A DNA stretch of 64,000 bases from Thalassovita sp. (lineage in GTDB: Bacteria > Pseudomonadota > Alphaproteobacteria > Rhodobacterales > Rhodobacteraceae), in NCBI GenBank assembly GCA_029212905.1, contig JARGPB010000011.1, positions 1 to 64,000 on the forward strand, written 5' to 3'. Both the position numbers and the translations under genes were made by a program. The notes under the pieces were generated by a model, which saw only the letters and a program-made list of their open reading frames with translations, had not been told where the DNA came from and searched no databases. Shown piece after piece: positions 61,522 to 64,000 of this stretch (the stretch's first letter is position 1; every line of letters starts with the position of its first letter).

Positions 61522-62673
61522 CTAGTTACGGCCCCGTTCGTCCAGGCCCAGCCCCCGTCCGATGATTTCGCGCATGATCTCGGACGTACCGGCATAGATA
61601 CGGCTAATGCGCGCATCGCCGTACAGCCGCGAGATTTCGTATTCTTCCATATAGCCGGCGCCGCCGTGCAGCTGGACGCATTCATCCACGACCCGCCCCT
61701 CCAATTCCGAGGTAAACAGCTTTGCCTCGGCGGCCATTTCCGCGGACAGCGCCCCGGTCAGGTGTTCGCGCACGCAATGATCGCTCAGCGCCCAGCCCGC
61801 ATCCAGCTCTGTGCGCATTGATGCCATTTTGAACCGCGAGTTCTGGAACGTGCCGATCGGCTGACCAAAGGCGCGCCGCTCGGTGATGTACTCCATGGTG
61901 ATGTTGAACGCGTGTTCCGCCCGCGCCATGAAACCGACGGCCCCCATGATACGTTCCTCGGCCAGGTTCATCATCATCGCCTTGAACCCTTTGCGCGGAT
62001 CGCCCAGCACGTTGGATTTCGGCACTTTCACATTGTCAAAAAACAGCTCGGCCGTGTCCTGCGACGCCAGGCCCATTTTCTTGAGGTTCCGCCCCCGCGC
62101 GAACCCCTCCATCCCGTCTTCGACCAGAAACAGCCCGATCTCGTGGCCCTCTCCGGTGCGGGCGGCCACCACCACCAGACCGCACAGAAATCCGTTTGAT
62201 ATATAGGTCTTAGAGCCATTCAACACCCAGTGGTCCCCGGCATCCACAGCGCGTGTCGTCACCCCGCCCAGGTCCGATCCCGTCCCCGGTTCCGTCATGG
62301 CGATGGCCAGCACGCAATCGCCTGACACCACCTGTGGCATGAACCGGGCGCGTTGCTCGTCTGTGCCCAGCTTTTGCAGATACGGTCCGACAATCCGATT
62401 GTGCAGCGCGATGAAAAACCCCGGCTCGCGCGGGTTGATCTCTTCGGCCAGGATCATGTCATAACGAAAATCATCCAGCCCCAGCCCGCCGTATTTTTCG
62501 TCGGCATACATGCATAAAAACCCCTGCTCGCCCGCCTTTTTCCAGACCTCGGCGCTGACGCATCCCGCGTCGCGCCAGGTCTCGCCATGGGGGAAAACCT
62601 CGGTCTCGGCCCATTTACGGACCGACCGGCGGAAAATCTCGTGTTCTTCGTCAAAGATCGTTCGTTTCAGCAC
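61522..62673 (-). CDS. Acyl-CoA dehydrogenase (LCAD/IVD-like)
   Basis: 383 residues. FAD-binding motifs AMTEPGTGSDLGG and the C-terminal GGAGYMEEYEISRLYGDARISRIYAGTSEIMRE. The position of the catalytic Glu of MCAD is Ala in IYAGT, as in long-chain and isovaleryl-CoA dehydrogenases, which place the base elsewhere. Start GTG at 62673 is fixed by AGGAGG 6-7 nt upstream; a longer reading would cross into the neighbour's terminator region. Confidence 0.9.
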   Translation of the reverse strand: MLKRTIFDEEHEIFRRSVRKWAETEVFPHGETWRDAGCVSAEVWKKAGEQGFLCMYADEKYGGLGLDDFRYDMILAEEINPREPGFFIALHNRIVGPYLQKLGTDEQRARFMPQVVSGDCVLAIAMTEPGTGSDLGGVTTRAVDAGDHWVLNGSKTYISNGFLCGLVVVAARTGEGHEIGLFLVEDGMEGFARGRNLKKMGLASQDTAELFFDNVKVPKSNVLGDPRKGFKAMMMNLAEERIMGAVGFMARAEHAFNITMEYITERRAFGQPIGTFQNSRFKMASMRTELDAGWALSDHCVREHLTGALSAEMAAEAKLFTSELEGRVVDECVQLHGGAGYMEEYEISRLYGDARISRIYAGTSEIMREIIGRGLGLDERGRN

Positions 62674-62724
62674 CGGAGTCCTCCTGACTGATCTGGATCG
62701 GCAAACTGTAAGGGGGGGGACGTC

Positions 62725-62756
62725 AAAAAGGCGGGGCAGCAAATCGCCGCCCCGCC
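62725..62756 (-). terminator. Terminator of the ABC substrate-binding protein gene
   Basis: GGCGGGGC (62730-62737) pairs with GCCCCGCC (62749-62756), extended inwards with one mismatch. On the minus strand it is followed by TTTTT (62725-62729). It separates the upstream binding-protein gene from the acyl-CoA dehydrogenase gene. Confidence 0.88.
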
Positions 62757-62764
62757 CGATTGGT

Positions 62765-63931
62765 TTATTCGATGGTTTTGACCAGCTTCCAGCTGCCGTT
62801 TTCCACAGCCGAGATATAGACAGCCGTGGCCGCAACGTGGTTTTCGGCGCTCATCTTGACCTTGTTGCCGGCAACAACGTCCTCATAGCTCAGGCCTTCC
62901 ATCGCCTTGATAAAGCCTTCGCGGGTCAGGTCAGGACCGGCCGCATCCAGGCCTTTGACGATCAGCTCGGCTGCCGAACGGCCCAACAGGGCGCCGGTGC
63001 CGGGGAACTTCTCGCCGGTGGCATCGGTATAGGATTTCACCCAGCCGGCCACTTCGGCATCGCCCAGACGGGCCTCCAGATCCTGCCAGCCGGATGCTGC
63101 GTGGACACCGCCCATAACACCCTGAGCCGCCAGACCTTTGGCCACCACAGTGTGGAACCCAGCCGAGCTGAGCAGGAAGTCAACGCCAGTGTTCAGCTTG
63201 TTGGCGGTGGCGATCACGTTGATCGTCTGGCTGACGCCCAGCGCCAGGCCAACAGTTTCACAGCCGGCGGCCTTGATTTTACCCAGCGCACCGCTGAAAT
63301 CGGTTTCGTCCGGTTTGTGCTGCGTCTCGACACCAAAGCTCGCGCCCGCTGCTGCGGCACCCTCTTTGACACCCATTTCGATTTCCTTGCCGAAATCGGT
63401 GGGCAGGTACATCAGACAAAAGGTTTTCTTGCCCATGTCGGTGGCCATGTATTCCGTCGCCTGCTTGACCCCATCATAGTAGGACGAGGTGCCCGCGAAT
63501 TTCCACGGTGCGGGCGGATCCACCATCTGACGCGCCGAGGTCAGAGGGCTGATATTCGGAACACCCTTGGGGCCCAGCAGCTTGAACATGGCAATGTTTG
63601 TCGGCGTGCCCAGGCTCAGCAACATCGCGAATACCTTGTCGCGGTTGACCAGCTTGTTGGCGGCCTGAACGGCCTTGGGCACCTGATAGCTGTGGTCCTC
63701 GACCATATAGTTGATCTTGCGACCATGCACACCGCCCGCGGCGTTGATTTCATCGAAATACAGCTGGGCCGCCTTTACCGCAGGAACAGAGAAAGGCGCA
63801 AAGATGCTGGACAGGTCATGTGCGCCGCCCAGCGTGATTTCGGTATCTGTGACGCCGTCCTCGGCCATCGCGGGGGCGGACAGCCCCAGGGACAGAGCCG
63901 TGACAGCGGCAATTGTTTTGAACGTTTTCAT
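62765..63931 (-). CDS. ABC transporter substrate-binding protein (branched-chain amino acid type)
   Basis: 388 residues. A signal peptide (MKTFKTIAAVTALSLGLSAPAMA) precedes a type I periplasmic binding fold of the Peripla_BP_6 family, with TDTEITLGGAHDLSS at the N-terminus. Start ATG at 63931 has GGGAGGA about 8 nt upstream. Permease and ATPase genes, if present, lie beyond the right edge. A strong terminator follows, so this gene ends its transcript. Nearby acyl-CoA dehydrogenase may act on a related substrate, but this is speculation. Confidence 0.9.
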   Translation of the reverse strand: MKTFKTIAAVTALSLGLSAPAMAEDGVTDTEITLGGAHDLSSIFAPFSVPAVKAAQLYFDEINAAGGVHGRKINYMVEDHSYQVPKAVQAANKLVNRDKVFAMLLSLGTPTNIAMFKLLGPKGVPNISPLTSARQMVDPPAPWKFAGTSSYYDGVKQATEYMATDMGKKTFCLMYLPTDFGKEIEMGVKEGAAAAGASFGVETQHKPDETDFSGALGKIKAAGCETVGLALGVSQTINVIATANKLNTGVDFLLSSAGFHTVVAKGLAAQGVMGGVHAASGWQDLEARLGDAEVAGWVKSYTDATGEKFPGTGALLGRSAAELIVKGLDAAGPDLTREGFIKAMEGLSYEDVVAGNKVKMSAENHVAATAVYISAVENGSWKLVKTIE

Positions 63932-64000
63932 AGATTTAGTTCCTCCCATTTGGTCTTTGGATCGTCTGGCCGCACCCCTCCTCAAAGGTGCGATCAGTAC

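Noticed and set aside
63971..63992. CGCACC/GGTGCG hairpin upstream of the substrate-binding protein gene as a riboswitch or operator
   Set aside because: Six base pairs only, and the window ends just beyond it.
1..64000. tRNA, rRNA or CRISPR features
   Set aside because: No cloverleaf-like, rRNA-like or regularly spaced direct repeats were recognised by reading; a dedicated scan was not possible.

Overview
The window reads as chromosomal DNA of a GC-rich alphaproteobacterium of the Rhodobacterales (Roseobacter-type). This rests on the gene order ftsH-tilS-cpoB-pal-tolB-tolA-tolR-tolQ-ybgC, the ruvC-ruvA-ruvB run, a phosphatidylcholine synthase, a DUF484-xerC pair, ycjX/ycjF homologues, a DUF1127 microprotein and many four-base ATGA start/stop overlaps. 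The genus cannot be fixed from the sequence alone. No tRNA, rRNA or CRISPR array was recognised.

Layout. 1-3.5 kb: one-carbon genes (5' end of folD, fhs), a MOSC protein and a trans-aconitate-type methyltransferase. 3.5-16 kb: ftsH, tilS and the complete Tol-Pal envelope cluster, then thpR, a conserved unknown gene and ruvBAC, nearly all on the minus strand. 16-28 kb: DUF1127, prmA, MATE and MFS transporters, a YeeE/YedE sulfur transporter with a possible FNR-type site, an ECF sigma/anti-sigma pair with a small secreted protein, priA, a transaldolase-like gene, DUF484 and xerC. 28-38 kb: pcs, ogt, ileS, a group III truncated haemoglobin, ycjF-like, GNAT, ycjX-like, truA and a D-amino-acid-dehydrogenase-like gene.

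38.4-55.2 kb is the unusual part. A six-gene minus-strand run encodes an HtrA-like two-PDZ protease, a PhoB-type response regulator, its histidine kinase, a patatin lipoprotein, a secreted caspase-like protease and a trypsin-like zymogen. Divergent from it are a small secreted protein (called B here) and a second secreted caspase-like protease. A paralogue of B (called A) of exactly the same length lies on the far side. All the hydrolases carry export signals, so this looks like a periplasmic or surface proteolytic and lipolytic cascade with its own two-component system. A and a small cytosolic-looking gene are separated from the rest by a 4.5-kb AT-richer element (39597-44060). The element has 47-bp imperfect terminal inverted repeats, a 13-bp-stem hairpin just inside each end, a zinc-finger transposase-like gene and a 632-residue protein with a degenerate PD-(D/E)XK nuclease-like site.

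55-64 kb: a small membrane protein, a TetR regulator divergent from a translationally coupled FMO-BASS-epimerase-SDR operon, purU, an LCAD-type acyl-CoA dehydrogenase and a branched-chain-amino-acid-type ABC substrate-binding protein cut off from its transporter by the window edge.
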